NCBI GenBank assembly: GCA_015680685.1
Contig: MNCI01004571.1
Coordinates: forward strand, 63,544 to 115,543
Length of the DNA: 52,000 nucleotides
Direction of reading: 5' to 3'
DNA from: Gnetum montanum
Taxonomy: Eukaryota > Streptophyta > Gnetopsida > Gnetales > Gnetaceae
Shown here: positions 34,184 to 45,628 of the stretch, one piece after another
Layout of the letters: each line of letters starts with the position of its first letter
Numbering within the stretch: position 1 is the stretch's first letter
The notes under the pieces: model-generated
What the model saw: the letters and a program-made list of their open reading frames with translations, nothing else
The model's database searches: none
What the model was told of the DNA's origin: nothing
Translations under genes and position numbers: made by a program

Positions 34184-36001
34184 GCAAATATTAGAGGAAA
34201 TAGAAAAGCAAATATTAGAGGAAATAGAAAAAGTAGTTTGTATAATTCACTTATCATTAAAATATGAAAAGATAAAAGTGAATTTTGAAAAGACTAAGGT
34301 ACCATATAAAAAATAGAAATCTTTTTTTCATGTAGGAGATCTATAATAGAAAATAGGAGCATAATAATGAAAACAAAACATCTAAACAAAAAAAGCATTA
34401 ACTACTATCAGGTGGGTATATGCTAATTTGATGGATTTTAAAACCAATCTGCAATTGTAAGTGTGCATGTACAGAAGCATAAGAAATTAGCAACAGGTAG
34501 TTTTTTGACAAATATTTTCATTTATAACAAAGATATTACTCACAATAGAAAAATCTTATTGCTGCAAACATAAATCCCTTCCACTGGTACATGAAATGAA
34601 AATGCAAACAATGCATATATTTATATACATATTCATTCTTCCATGCTTCCACCTATGAAATTGTACCCACCTTTTGTAGAGTCACAAGTATCTTAAATGT
34701 ATGTGATCAGAAATGTGAATTTTCAGTTCTAGGCTACTACCTATCATATTACATTTTAATGCATATATTGATTGCAACTAATTTTAAATATCATGATCAA
34801 GGCACAATCCAGCTAGAAATTACCGATATAGACATTAGGCATTTCAAAGGGGGGCTTGGATTGGATAAATTTTTCCAAGTTAAGAGAATGTACTAAAATG
34901 GTATCTAAAGATACCATTATCAAAGCTTTAGGAACACTAAACATAGACAAAAGGCAAACGAACAAAGAGCGAACCCATACCCAAGGAAAAAGGAAGAAAA
35001 AGGTGCATGTAATAAGAAGAACATAGAACATGGAATCAACATGTAGGAAGAAAGCTACATAAGCATACTTGAAGAAGAATGTTATACCAAGCATGATTCG
35101 AATAGACCATGGATTTTCTAATGCTTGAAATAGGATACATCCCAAAGCTTCCGAGAGCGGGGAAGCATACCATCACCATGGGATAAAAATTAGTATCATT
35201 TTGCTACTATTTCTACTACTCAAACTTTTGTTGCAGATGTAGCTACTAAAACTATTGTTGGGGTTGATACTACGGTAGAGGCTAAGGTGGAGGATGATAA
35301 TAAGAAGGGTAGTACACAACTACTCTGTGATGCCAGAAACTAGTGGGGAACTATGAGACTCCCATTGTATAACCCACATCGTCAATGCCATTATGGCATG
35401 AAGGCAGAGGCACCGGCCTGATCATACCCAAGGAAATAGGCCTCTGTGAAATGTCGTCATCTACCATCGTTACCAATACCCAATCTTGGCCCTCAGCGTC
35501 CATCCAGAAGTTGGAAATTGTGGCTGGATACGAGCATGTATCCTCCATAGTAGCCACACTTTTTAAAACCTCCATCGAATTTCCCATTTTTATTCTCAAT
35601 CCTTCTGATTCTAATTCTGCTACTTCTGCTCCTCCTTCGATTTCCTCCATCATCATGTTGTTGTTACTACTGCTACCCATATTATGGTTTCGTGCTGCAA
35701 CTACCATTGTTATTAAGTTGAAAGGCTTGTGTAAGATCAAGATTCAAGTGCTGCTTATATAGAGTGCAAATTAGGGTAATGGTGATTTGCTTTGTCTTCG
35801 CCTTGTGGGGTCTGTTATTGCTTTTGCTTAATAAAACACATGACATATCACTTGGGTTCATGCATCTCCTAGTGTGGCACATGCCTCATAAATTAGTTCA
35901 TGTTTTGGTGGTGGGTTGTGCTCAGTAAATCTGCTAATGTTCTTTAGAGTTCTTTTGTTGTGCATTCATGCATGCAAAACTGTGTAATATATCTGCCCAC
36001 T
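34184..36001 (-). repeat. 1.8-kb unit 8
   Basis: 1818 bp. It ends CTGCCCACTAAATTAG, the single-copy right context seen in X1 and X3, marking the end of the array. Confidence 0.9.
35351..35707 (-). CDS. 118-codon ORF, unit 8
   Basis: Fully open; the last residues are MGVS instead of VEVL, but the TAG position is kept. TATA box and start context are present. Confidence 0.4.
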   Translation of the reverse strand: MVVAARNHNMGSSSNNNMMMEEIEGGAEVAELESEGLRIKMGNSMEVLKSVATMEDTCSYPATISNFWMDAEGQDWVLVTMVDDDISQRPISLGMIRPVPLPSCHNGIDDVGYTMGVS

Positions 36002-37594
36002 AAATTAGATTTCCAATGGTTTTGATAATTGGATTAGGGTAGGGAGGTGGCTTATGCCGTGCATTCATCATCATCCAAGTTTAGATATTTTCCTACTCTT
36101 CGAGGGCATGACAGCAAGGAATCTAATCTCTAAATTACGTTTGAATTATTACCTTAAGTTAAGATTCTATTCTTTTGGGTGGGCACATGGAGTGTTGTAA
36201 TCCAAAATAATTGTATTATAACTACACTCCAACTGATCATCTTTCTCCTACCTCATTCTTAAAAAAGAATTTAAAATGTTGGTACACCCTAACACCACCC
36301 TAAAATAATTAACCTTTGTAACTTATATGATGTAACCTTTTAGTGTTAAAGTGGAGTGCCCTATAAGGCATCTCATTAATAGCATCATCCTAAGTGCGTT
36401 TTCCTGAAACACTGATCATAAGTGTTTATCACGTAATGGTAACACATCTCCTCCTTGATGTTATATGATGAATCACTACTTCTGGCTGACTATCTGGTCT
36501 AAGTGTAGTGTAAGCCCCTTAAATGTGATCAAGGTAAGAGAACTCCATGTTGGCATGCCTATGCAGGCCTTCTAGGTTATCTTTCATGTACCTTATAAGG
36601 TTGTAGGTGTTCCTAACACTGTCTTTTGCAGGTGCACATTTCCTTGAAATGCTTATGTAAAGCTCTGGTACGTCATCATGGTGAAGCGTGAAGTGTTAAG
36701 TAGTTGTAGTGGTTCCTACCCAACTAGGTGACTAAGTCCTACTCTGTGTAACATGAGTTTGATGACTAACCCCGCAGGCCTTTGGTGATCTTCCTTACTC
36801 TTGTGACCCAAAGTACTAGTTCCTCTAGTGGCTCTTGGCTCCCGTTGAGATCCCTTCATCCCAGGAATTTCTGGGGGTGTTCTTCAAACCCTTGGTAGCA
36901 TGCATTTTCCCTGCATGTACTTTCGACCCTGGTACCACCTACTCCTTGGCAAGTTCAAAGGGCTCTACCTTAGTAGCAGCATACAGAGTAACTACCTGAT
37001 GGTATAATGAGATGCACCAAAATAACTTCCCAAATTCTGTTCCTGAGTAACAACCCCAGAATTCTAGGTCAAGCTACCCTAGGAAGGTGCAAAAAGTTCG
37101 ATGCTAAGGATAACAACCAGTACCCATAACTTGTCAATGTAAAGGTTCTATCTAAATGTCAGAGCCATTAATTTTGTATAGCTTTTTACCTTGGTTTGAA
37201 GTGAGGTGTGGCCTCGTGGGTGGTTCCTACGAAGTCGATGACTCCTTCTTCTATGGGTACAGTGGTAGGTAGGGCTTTGGCATGCTGCTTCTACCCTTCC
37301 TTCCGTGGCACAAGCTACGACCTTGACTCTGTCAAGGTTGTATACTGGGTAACCTTCCCTAGTAGGGTTGTATGTTGCGTAACCTTCCTTGGTATAAATA
37401 CATCCCAAGAAATATTATCCAATTAGAACTTTATAAATTTGCAATGCCCACCAAACTTATGACTTGGAGCTTTCAAAACAAGAGTCTTAATCACTATGCT
37501 TTGGATTTGGATGCCCAACTCCCTTCCCTTCAACTTTGAATATCATAGTATTTTTTGAACTTTTATTGTGTTTTTCAAAAAAAAAACAACGAAG
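36002..37594. other. Right arm of X2, no recognisable gene
   Basis: Collinear with 3745-5352. The minus-strand frame 37148-37408 (86 codons) contains EGYATYNPTREGYPVYNLDR, a short peptide repeat created by the 30-bp DNA duplication. I cannot assign a function. Confidence 0.45.
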
Positions 37595-37613
37595 TCCTTG
37601 ACAAACAGTGCAT
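37595..37613 (-). other. Decayed primer binding site of X2
   Basis: The minus strand reads TGCACTGTTTGTCAAGGA near the LTR edge, a degraded form of the site at 15580-15597. The downstream CTTCGTTGTTT is also shared with the gag-pol leader, after which X differs. Confidence 0.5.
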
Positions 37614-37614
37614 A

Positions 37615-38436
37615 TGATGAGAGATGAGGTATCCCTATATTCAACCATACGAATATGAGCATCCATGCATGATCCGGTTGAATTCCAAGGACTAAGTGCT
37701 TATGCACCTTTATGGAACAAGGATGGGTTGATCAATCGTGTCTTCCCAAGCTTACTTGTATAGCATGATTGTATGGTAAAGTAAAATTGAGGTACATGAT
37801 TGTTATAGTTTTTATATTTTTATGTCCTAGTGCTACAAAGGGAGGAGAGAGATAACTAAGTAACTCATTTTGATTTAACTACTCAACTATGCTTTAACTA
37901 GCCCTAACACCAACATCTGTTCTCACTTGCTGTACACATCCTAAATTAGTGCAACACTACTAGGATTACCAAATGCTAATCATTATTGGGTTACCAAGTA
38001 TTACACGCATGCTCGAAGTGATCATACTAAGTGTGCTTACTTAAGAGAGTTGTAGGGTGACAGAGAGAACATTAATTAACTAAGAAAATAATTAAGTAAT
38101 AATAATTAACATTAATTAATTTATTCTGAATGCTGCAAGGGTTATCACAAAGTTCATCTTTATTGCCATGCACAAGGTGTGCTCAGGTACACAATGCTTC
38201 AAGAAAGATTTGTTCACTTTATGACTCATACTATGGGTGCTCAGAAATAATTCTATCTCTAGAAAGGGAAAAAGGCAAGAGTTTGGGTAAGGGACTAAGA
38301 CTAACTATGGAAACCAAGTGCACCCACCTCTTATTTATAGATAATGAGGCAGGTTTTGATATTGTGTACGTGATATCATATGGAAGGCTCTGATATTGTG
38401 TACACGATATTGCAGATGTGATATAGCGACTCATCA
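37615..38436 (-). repeat. LTR shared by X2 and X3
   Basis: 822 bp, TGATGAG to CTCATCA. The TATA box (minus TATAAAT) is at 38333-38339. Its GATATC sites are partly GATATT, consistent with C-to-T decay. On the left is the X2 primer site. On the right is AGAACCTAGG of X3. Flanking pentamers differ, so it is not a simple solo insertion. Confidence 0.9.
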
Positions 38437-39010
38437 AGAACCTAGGAAAATATTACATCTTGTTAACAGGAACAAAAAGAAAACATAACCTTATCAATAT
38501 AAAGGTTTGTGTATCCTATGCATGAGAAAAAACATTAAGAAGTGGTTAACTTAACTTGTAAAACTTGGGGGCCAACCCTGACTAATATGGAAAAATATCA
38601 TCCACCATTGATATCATCATTACTTATTCATCAAAACAAGTAGGGCTTTTGTGGTTTGCAAGATAGCTTAAGAAGGCATGGAGTATCCTTTAGAAAGTCA
38701 TCATATGAAAGCAAGCCCAAGACCATTTTCTTTTAGCATGATCCAATGGCAAAAAAAAAAAGGATGCCACATCAGCCAAACTATGGCTACATGTAACTAA
38801 GTGGTTAGCACAACACCATGGTCATGACTTCAATGATTTTTGAAGGTGGTGCTTATGAGTTGAAGTGGTTGGCATAATCGATTAACCTTTTGATCTAAAC
38901 AAAGAATTAGAGAAGATTTTCCAATTATGGAAACATAACGAAGACATCACGATGACATAGAAACACAATTTGGGCATCCATCCCTTACTCAAAAAAGGAA
39001 AATTTCAAAA
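38437..39010. other. Left edge of X3, probably decayed LINE
   Basis: Matches 16414-17001. No open frame of interest. Confidence 0.4.
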
Positions 39011-39199
39011 TGGAATAACATTAGCTTAGTTAATTTAATCCTTTATGGGAGGAAAATTTTGGGTATATTAATGATTCCTAAGATTAAAGTGTTTCTTTGG
39101 ATCCTTTCTCAAGGTTATTTTCTCACTTGGGACTCTTTGAAGCATTGAGCTTTCCAAGGGCCAAGTAGGTGTGTGTTGTTTAGAATGGGGATGAAATAA
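39011..39199 (+). pseudogene. LINE-1 C-terminal (zf-RVT) remnant in X3
   Basis: Better preserved than the X2 copy: MIPKIKVFLWILSQGYF, LTWDSLKH, a stop, AFQGPSRCVLF. Recognised by the plant L1 pattern after the polymerase. There is one in-frame stop before the end of this block. Confidence 0.8.
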
Positions 39200-40090
39200 T
39201 CATGCATCATTTTTTTTATTTCCCTTTTGCATGTAAAGCTTTGAGAAGAACTTGGAGTATGGAATCCATTTCAAAATAATAAGTGTGCATAGTAATCTAT
39301 TATGAATGTCCAATTCCTGGAGGAGGCTCATATGTGGATTCCATGTAGGGGACATTTTCTTTTGGATGCTATGAAAAAAAAATAAATAGAGTTTTGTTCA
39401 ATGCTATAGTGCCAAATAACCTCACTCTTCTCATGCATAAAATCTTGACTTTCACCAATGAGTGGATTTTTGTTGCCAAGGGTAACTATCAAGCATAGAT
39501 CAACTACATTGCAATGCTACAAGAACCTTCTAATTATGAGGGGATCCACCATTTGTAGGCTTGGGTATTATTCAAAGCACAAGGATGAGACCAATTCTTT
39601 ACTTGCTATGGCTCTCTGCATTTGGTAGAATGAAGAGTTTAGAGTGGGAGTATGAGGAAAGGTGGTGTAGATTCCTATGATTTCATGAGCTTTTTTAAAA
39701 ATAGAATTAGTGATCCCTTAAAAAAAGGATCATATAAGCATAGTGACTTCTCAGAATCATAGGAGTTAGTAGAAAGGCAGTATGTGAATTCATGTTTAGT
39801 CAAAGTTTAGACTAGCTCACCCTATTAACTATATTTCCTTCCCTTCTAGACATGACACTTTTTCTAGAAGCCAATATTCCTAGACTGATTGCTAATGTGA
39901 ACTTTCTAGTAGATCTTCATCCCACATTAATCTAGATTTAGACTTCCCATCCACCCACCCAACTGATAACATCATACACCCGCTCACTCATATTGCAAAC
40001 TTAATATCTAGATCCTTCCACTACATTGAAATATTAATTTACCTCTACATTCCTGAATCTCAAGCTTGTGAAAATTGCATTAAAACTAGC
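39200..40090. other. LINE-derived or unknown stretch in X3
   Basis: Homologous to 17191-18079 without the deletion seen in X1. No gene seen. Confidence 0.4.
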
Positions 40091-41033
40091 TGATGAGCTA
40101 TTAAAGGTACCCCTACGCTCAACCATATGAATCACAAAGTGTTAATGTATGATCCAGTTGAGTTCCATAGACTTTATAGTTTTCCAGTCCACTAGTTCTA
40201 TAGGAAGTAAATTGGGTAGTGAGAATGCTCATTGTCTTCCCAACTACACTTGTGAAGCTCCAGGGTATAGTTTAAGTGTAATTGAGGCATATGATTTTTA
40301 TCATTTTATATTTTATGGTTTTGGCACTTGAAATAAATAGGATAAAGAATAAAGTGATTTAATGCCTACTTTAATCTAACTAGCTAACTATTGTTTAACA
40401 AGTCCTAACATAAGTATCTAGTTTCACTTGTTGTACACATCCTAAACACATATAATGTTGCTAGGTTACCAAGTGTTAAGAACTGCTAGGATTACCAAAT
40501 GTCATACACATGCTTGAAGTGGTCATACTTATGTGTTTTCTTAATCGCTATTTAGCTTATCTCACTTAATTACTTAATTAGCTTAATTACTGAGGAACAT
40601 TGAATAATTGAAAATATTAAATGTATGAATAAAATATTTAAGCTATTTAGAATGCTGCAAGGTTTATCAAGAAGCTTGTCTTTCTTGCCACACACACTAT
40701 CATGCTTAGGTACAATAGTGCTTGAATAAAGATCTGTACACTTAATGACTCCTACTATAGGCACCCAGGAAAATATTCTAACTTTCAAATGTAAATCCTA
40801 CAAGAGCTTTGCTACAACTATGACTTTCCTCCCCTATAAACATGGCTATGGACTTGTATTTATAGTTTTTATTGTTGGGATACGTTGATGGGGCCTCATA
40901 GACATAGTAAATGCTACGTCAACATGACCCTGTTGATGGGGCAACACCACATAAACAAGGCCATGTCCATGGGGGCCCATCAACGAGGCCATGTCAATTA
41001 GGACCTGTCGACACAATACTTTGATGCTCATCA
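40091..41033 (-). repeat. Solo LTR of subfamily Y in X3 with target duplication
   Basis: 943 bp, flanked by CTAGC at 40086-40090 and 41034-41038. Same insertion site as in X1 and X2. Confidence 0.9.
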
Positions 41034-41257
41034 CTAGCAATTTACTTTTTTCATTTTATTGGCTCATTTCCTATGGTTTTTGGTAACTATGCATGGTACC
41101 ATATGAATTAAGGACATGAATTTGTACTTAATATTGTATCATATGAATTTAAGATAACAATTTGTAGCTAATGTGATAGATAAATTATTATGAGGCCAAT
41201 AATTGAAAATTGCAAGGAGTGATTGAAAGAATAGGCTGTAAACTATGCTTTACAAAA

Positions 41258-43040
41258 GAAAATATGAGAGGAAATAGAAAAAGTAGTTTGAATGATTCAC
41301 TTATCATTAAAATAAGAAAAGATAAAAGTGAATTTTGAAAATACTAAGCTACCATATAAAAAATAGAAATCTTTTCATGTAGGAGATCTATAATAGAAAA
41401 TAGGAGCATGGTAATGAAAACACAACATCTAAACAAAAAAAGCATTGACTGCTATGAGGTGGGTATATGCTAATTCGATAGATTTTAAGACCAATTTGCA
41501 ATGTAATTAGCATAATAAATTAGCAGCAGGTATTTTTGACAAATATTTTCATTTATAACAAAGATATTATTGGCAATAGAAAAATCTTGTAACTACAAAC
41601 ATAAATCCGTTCCACTAGTATATGAAATTTTAAATGTAGACAATGCATATGTATACTGATATTCATTCTTCCATGCTTCCACCTATGAAAGTATACCCAC
41701 CCTTTGTAGAGTCATAGGTATCTTAAATGTGTGTGATCAGAAACATGTATTTTCAATTCCAGGCTACTACCTATCACATTACATTTTAACGCATAGATCG
41801 ATTGCAACTAATTTTAAGTATCACAATCAAGGCACAATCCAACTTGAGATTACCAGTAGAGACATTAGCCATTTCATAAGGGGGCTTGGATTGGATAAAT
41901 TTTTCAAGTCAAGAGAATGTAATAAAAATGGTATCTAAAGATGTCATTATCAAAGCTTCAAGAACAATAAATGTAGATGGAAGGTAAACGAATAAAGAGT
42001 GAACCCATACCTAAGGAAAAAGGAAGAAAAAGGTGCATGTAATAAGAAGAACATAGAACACGAAATCAACATGAAGGAATAAAGCTATACAAGTGTACTT
42101 GAGGAAGAATGTTATACCAAGCATAATGCAAATAAACCATGGCTTTCCTAATGCTTGAAATAGGATATGTCCCAAAGTTTTCGAGAGTAGGAAAGCATAC
42201 CATCACCATGGGATAAAAATTAGGATCATTTGCTACTGCCGTTGCTATTGCTGAAACTATTGTTGCAAATGTAGCTGTTGAAACTATTGCTAAGGTTGAT
42301 ACTAAGGCTGAGGTTGAGGCTGAGGTGGAGGATGATAATAAGAAGGGTAGTACACAACCACTCCATGATGCCAAAAACTGGTGGGGAACTACAAAACCTC
42401 CACTGTATAACCCACATCGGCAATGCCCTTACAGCATGAAGGTAGAGGCACCAACCTGATCATACCCAATGAAATAGGCCTCTATGAAATGTGGTCATCT
42501 GCCATCAGTACCAATACCCAAACTTGGCCATCGGCCTCCACCCAAAAGTTGGAAACCATGGTTAGATACGAACAAGTATCCTCCATAGTAGCCACACTTT
42601 TTAGAACCTCCACCAGATTTCCCTTTTTTATTCTCAATCGTCTTGATTCTGATTCTGCTGCTTCTGCTCCTCCTCGGATTTTTTCCATCATCATGTTGTT
42701 GTTACTACTACTACCCAAATTATGGTTTTGTGCTATAACTACCATTACTATTAAGTTCAAAGGCTTGTGCAAGAGCAAGATTCAAGTGCTACTTATATAG
42801 AGTGCAGATTAGGGTAAAGGTGATTTACTTTGTATTCACCTTGTGGGGTATGTTATTGCTTTTTCTTGAGAAAACACATGACATATCACTTGGGTTCATG
42901 CATCTCCTAGTGTGGCACATTCCTTGTAAATTAGTTCATATTTTGTGGGTGGGTTGTGCTTGATAAATCTGCTAATGTTCTATAAATTTCTTTTGTCATG
43001 CATTCATGCATGAAAAATTGTGTAATATATTTGCCCACTA
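41258..43040 (-). repeat. Single 1.8-kb unit in X3
   Basis: About 1783 bp, ending TTGCCCACTAAATTAG. One copy only. It retains the TATA box and ORF context. Confidence 0.9.
42388..42745 (-). pseudogene. 118-codon ORF, X3 copy (frameshift)
   Basis: ATG at 42745. It is one base longer than the open copies, so the frame is lost near 42480 after about 87 codons. Start reads MVVIAQNHNLGSSSNNN. Confidence 0.5.
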
Positions 43041-44624
43041 AATTAGATTTCCAATGGTTTTGATAGTTGGATTGGGTTAGAGAGGTGACTTGTGTCATGC
43101 CTTCATCATCATGCAACTTCGGATATTGTCGTACTCTCCAAGGGTATGATAGCAAAGAATCTAATCTCTAAATTACTTTTGAATTGTTACCTTAAGTTAA
43201 GATTCTATTCTTTTGGGTGGGCACATGGAGTGTTGTAACCCAAAATAATTATATTATAAGTACACTCCAACTGAAAATCTTTTTCTCATACCTCATTCTT
43301 AAAAAATAATTTAAAATGTAGGTACACCCTAACACCACCCTAAAATAATTAACCTTTGTAACTTATATGATGTGACCTTCTAGTGTTAAAGTGGAGCGTC
43401 CTATAAGGCATCTCATTAATAGTGTTGTCCTAAGTGCATTTCCCAAAATGCTTATCATATGTGTGTATCACGTAATGGTAACGCATCTCCCCCTTGATGT
43501 TATATAGTGAATCACTGCTCCTGGCTAACTATCTAGTCTAAGTGTAGCGTAAGCCCCTTAAATGTGGTCAAGGTAAGAGAACTCCATGCTGACATGCCTA
43601 TGTAGGCCTTCTGGGTTATCTTCCTTGTACCTCATAAGGTTGTAGGTGTTCCTAACACTGTCTTTTGCAAGTGCATGTTTCCCCAAAATGCTTATGTAAA
43701 GCTTCGGTAGGTCATCATGGTGAACCGTGAAGTGTTAAGTAGTTGTAGTGGTTCCTACCCAACTAGGTGACTAAGTCCTACTCTATGTAACATGAGTTTG
43801 ATCACTAACCCCATAGGCCTTTGGTGACCTTCCTTACTCTTGTGACCCAAAGTACTAGTTCCTCTAGTGGCTCTTGGCTCCCATTGAGGTCCCTTCACCC
43901 CAGGCGTTTCTGAGGATGTTCATCAAACCCTTGGTAGCATGCATTTTCCCTGCATGTACTTTCGACCTTGGTACCACCTACTCCTTGGCAAGTTCAAAGG
44001 GCTCTACCTTAGTAGCAGCATACGGAGTAGCTACCTGATGGTATAATGAGGTGCACCAAAATAACTTCCCAAATTCTGTTCTTGAGTAACAACCCCAGAA
44101 TTCTAGGTCAAGCTACCCTAGGAAGGTGCAAAAAGTTTGATGCTAAGGATAACAACCAGCATCCATAACCTGCCAATGTAAAGGTTCTATCTAAAGGTCA
44201 GAGCCATTAATTTTGTATAGATTTTTACCTTGGTTTGAAGTGAGGTGTGTCCTCGTGGGTGGTCCCTATGAAGTCAATGACTCCTTCTTCTATGGGTACG
44301 GTGGTAGGTAGGGCTTTGGCATGCTGCTTCTACCCTTCCTTCTGTGGCACACGCTACAACCTTGACTCTATTAGGGTTGTATGCTGAGTCACCTTCCCTA
44401 GTAGGGTTGTGTGCTGGATAACCTTCCTTAGTATAAGTACATCCCAAAATATATTTTCCAATTAGAACTTTGTAATTCTACAATGCCCACCAAACTTATG
44501 ACTTGGAGCTTTCAAATCAAGATTCTTAATCACTATGCTTTGGATTTGGATGCCCAACTCCCTTTCCTTCAACTTTGATTATCATAGTAGTTTTTGAAAT
44601 TTTGTTTTGTTTTTCAAAAAAAAA
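43041..44624. other. Right arm of X3, no recognisable gene
   Basis: Collinear with 3745-5352 and 36002-37594. No domain seen in six frames. Confidence 0.45.
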
Positions 44625-44673
44625 ACCATAAAAGGGGTTTGGGGTAGTGATTTGGATTCAATATATATATAGT
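44625..44673. other. Short spacer between X3 and plus-strand LTR
   Basis: 49 bases, not found beside the other X blocks. It has AAAAGGGGTTTGGGG and a TATATATATA run. Confidence 0.5.
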
Positions 44674-45495
44674 TGATGAACTGCGATATCGAGACAGCGA
44701 TATCGCATCCACGATATCGAATCCAACCATGCAATGTTGGATACTTGATATCGGGGCCTATCTCCTTGCCTATAAATAAGAGGTAGCACTCTTGGTTTTC
44801 ACATTAGATAGTTAGTCCCTTAGTCAAACTCTTTCCATTTTTTCCCTCCAGAGTTAGAATTATTTCTGCATGCTCGCAGTAGGAGTCATAGAATGAACGA
44901 ATCTTTATTTGAGCATTGTGTACCTGAGCACACTTTGTGTCCAATAATAAAGATGAAATTTATGATAAACCTTGTAGCATTCAAAATAGATTAATTAGTG
45001 TTAATTATTATTTAATAGTTTCCTATTTGATTAATTATTTCTCTCACCCTACAACTCTTTTAGTTAAATACACTCAGTACGACCACTTCGAGCATGAGTG
45101 TAGCGCTTGTTAACCCAGTAACAATTAGTGTTTGGTAATCCCAACAGCATTGCACTAGTTTAGGATGTGTATGGAAAGTGGGAATGGATACTAGTGTTAG
45201 GAGTAATTAGAACTTAGTTAAAGAGTAGTTAAATTAGATTAGTTACTTAGTTATCTCTCTCCCCCTCCTTCCTAGTGCAGGATATAAAACACATAAAAGC
45301 TATAAAAATCATATGCCTCAAGCTTACTTAACCATACAACCGTGAAATAAAAGTAAGTTTGTGAAGAAAATGATTAACCAAAATATTATTATTCCACAAA
45401 GGCACATACGCACTTAGTCTTTGGAATTCAACTAGATTGTGCATGAAATGCTCATATTCGTATGGTTGAGCATATGGGTACCTCGCCGCTCATCA
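44674..45495 (+). repeat. 5' LTR of plus gag-pol element
   Basis: 822 bp, TGATGAA to CTCATCA. The U3 has GATATC at 44685, 44699, 44713 and 44747. The TATA box TATAAATAAG starts at 44771. AATAAA at 44946 may serve as polyadenylation signal. Confidence 0.9.
44771..44780 (+). promoter_or_regulatory. LTR promoter TATA box
   Basis: TATAAATAAG followed by AGGTAGCAC. The same box occurs in the other main-type LTRs, on the minus strand at 7245-7251, 16310-16316 and 38333-38339. Confidence 0.7.
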
Positions 45496-45496
45496 T

Positions 45497-45514
45497 TGGC
45501 ATTGTTGTTGAGGA
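45497..45514 (+). other. Primer binding site, plus element
   Basis: TGGCATTGTTGTTGAGGA, one base after the LTR. It matches the tRNA-Asp complement TGGCGCCGTTGCCGGGGA with most changes C-to-T or G-to-A. Confidence 0.8.
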
Positions 45515-45628
45515 ACTTAGTTGTTTGTGCACTAAGTAGAACTTAGGAAATCATTCATATTGTTGGAACAAACCCTTACGGTTGTTTAAGAAAAAGATAA
45601 TAGTACATTGCACACTGAACAAGACAAA

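Larger units (their letters stand above)
19247..36001 (-). repeat. Tandem array of eight 1.8-kb units
   Basis: Eight head-to-tail units start at 19247, 23499, 25309, 27120, 28934, 30530, 32367 and 34184, each at GCAAATATT. Typical length is 1787-1837 bp. Unit 1 is split by the insertion 21010-23469, and unit 5 is short (1596) because of the join at N 29162. X1 and X3 have one unit each, so the array expanded within X2. Every unit has the ORF and TATA box on the minus strand and a triplet-rich stretch (CTG/TTG). Confidence 0.95.
16414..37594 (-). mobile_element. X block copy 2 (X2), expanded by a 1.8-kb tandem array
   Basis: Collinear with X3 at both edges: AGAACCTAGG beside an LTR on the left and a decayed primer site beside LTR 37615 on the right. 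It carries the LINE remnant (17002-17190), the solo LTR (18080-19021), eight 1.8-kb units (19247-36001) and the right arm. The unrelated insertion 21010-23469 splits the first unit. No polypurine tract is evident at the left edge, which weakens the case that X is a self-contained retrotransposon and leaves segmental duplication open. Confidence 0.65.
38437..44624 (-). mobile_element. X block copy 3 (X3)
   Basis: Same order as X2 but with one 1.8-kb unit. The left edge AGAACCTAGG adjoins an LTR. The right edge stops in the A-rich tract (about 44616-44624), where the primer site and LTR expected from X1 and X2 are absent and the plus-strand element follows after 49 bases. Confidence 0.65.

Noticed and set aside
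19247-36001. Array read as CRISPR or as a centromeric satellite
   Set aside because: Units are 1.8 kb with no short repeat-spacer pattern, and eight copies inside a retroelement block do not show centromere function.
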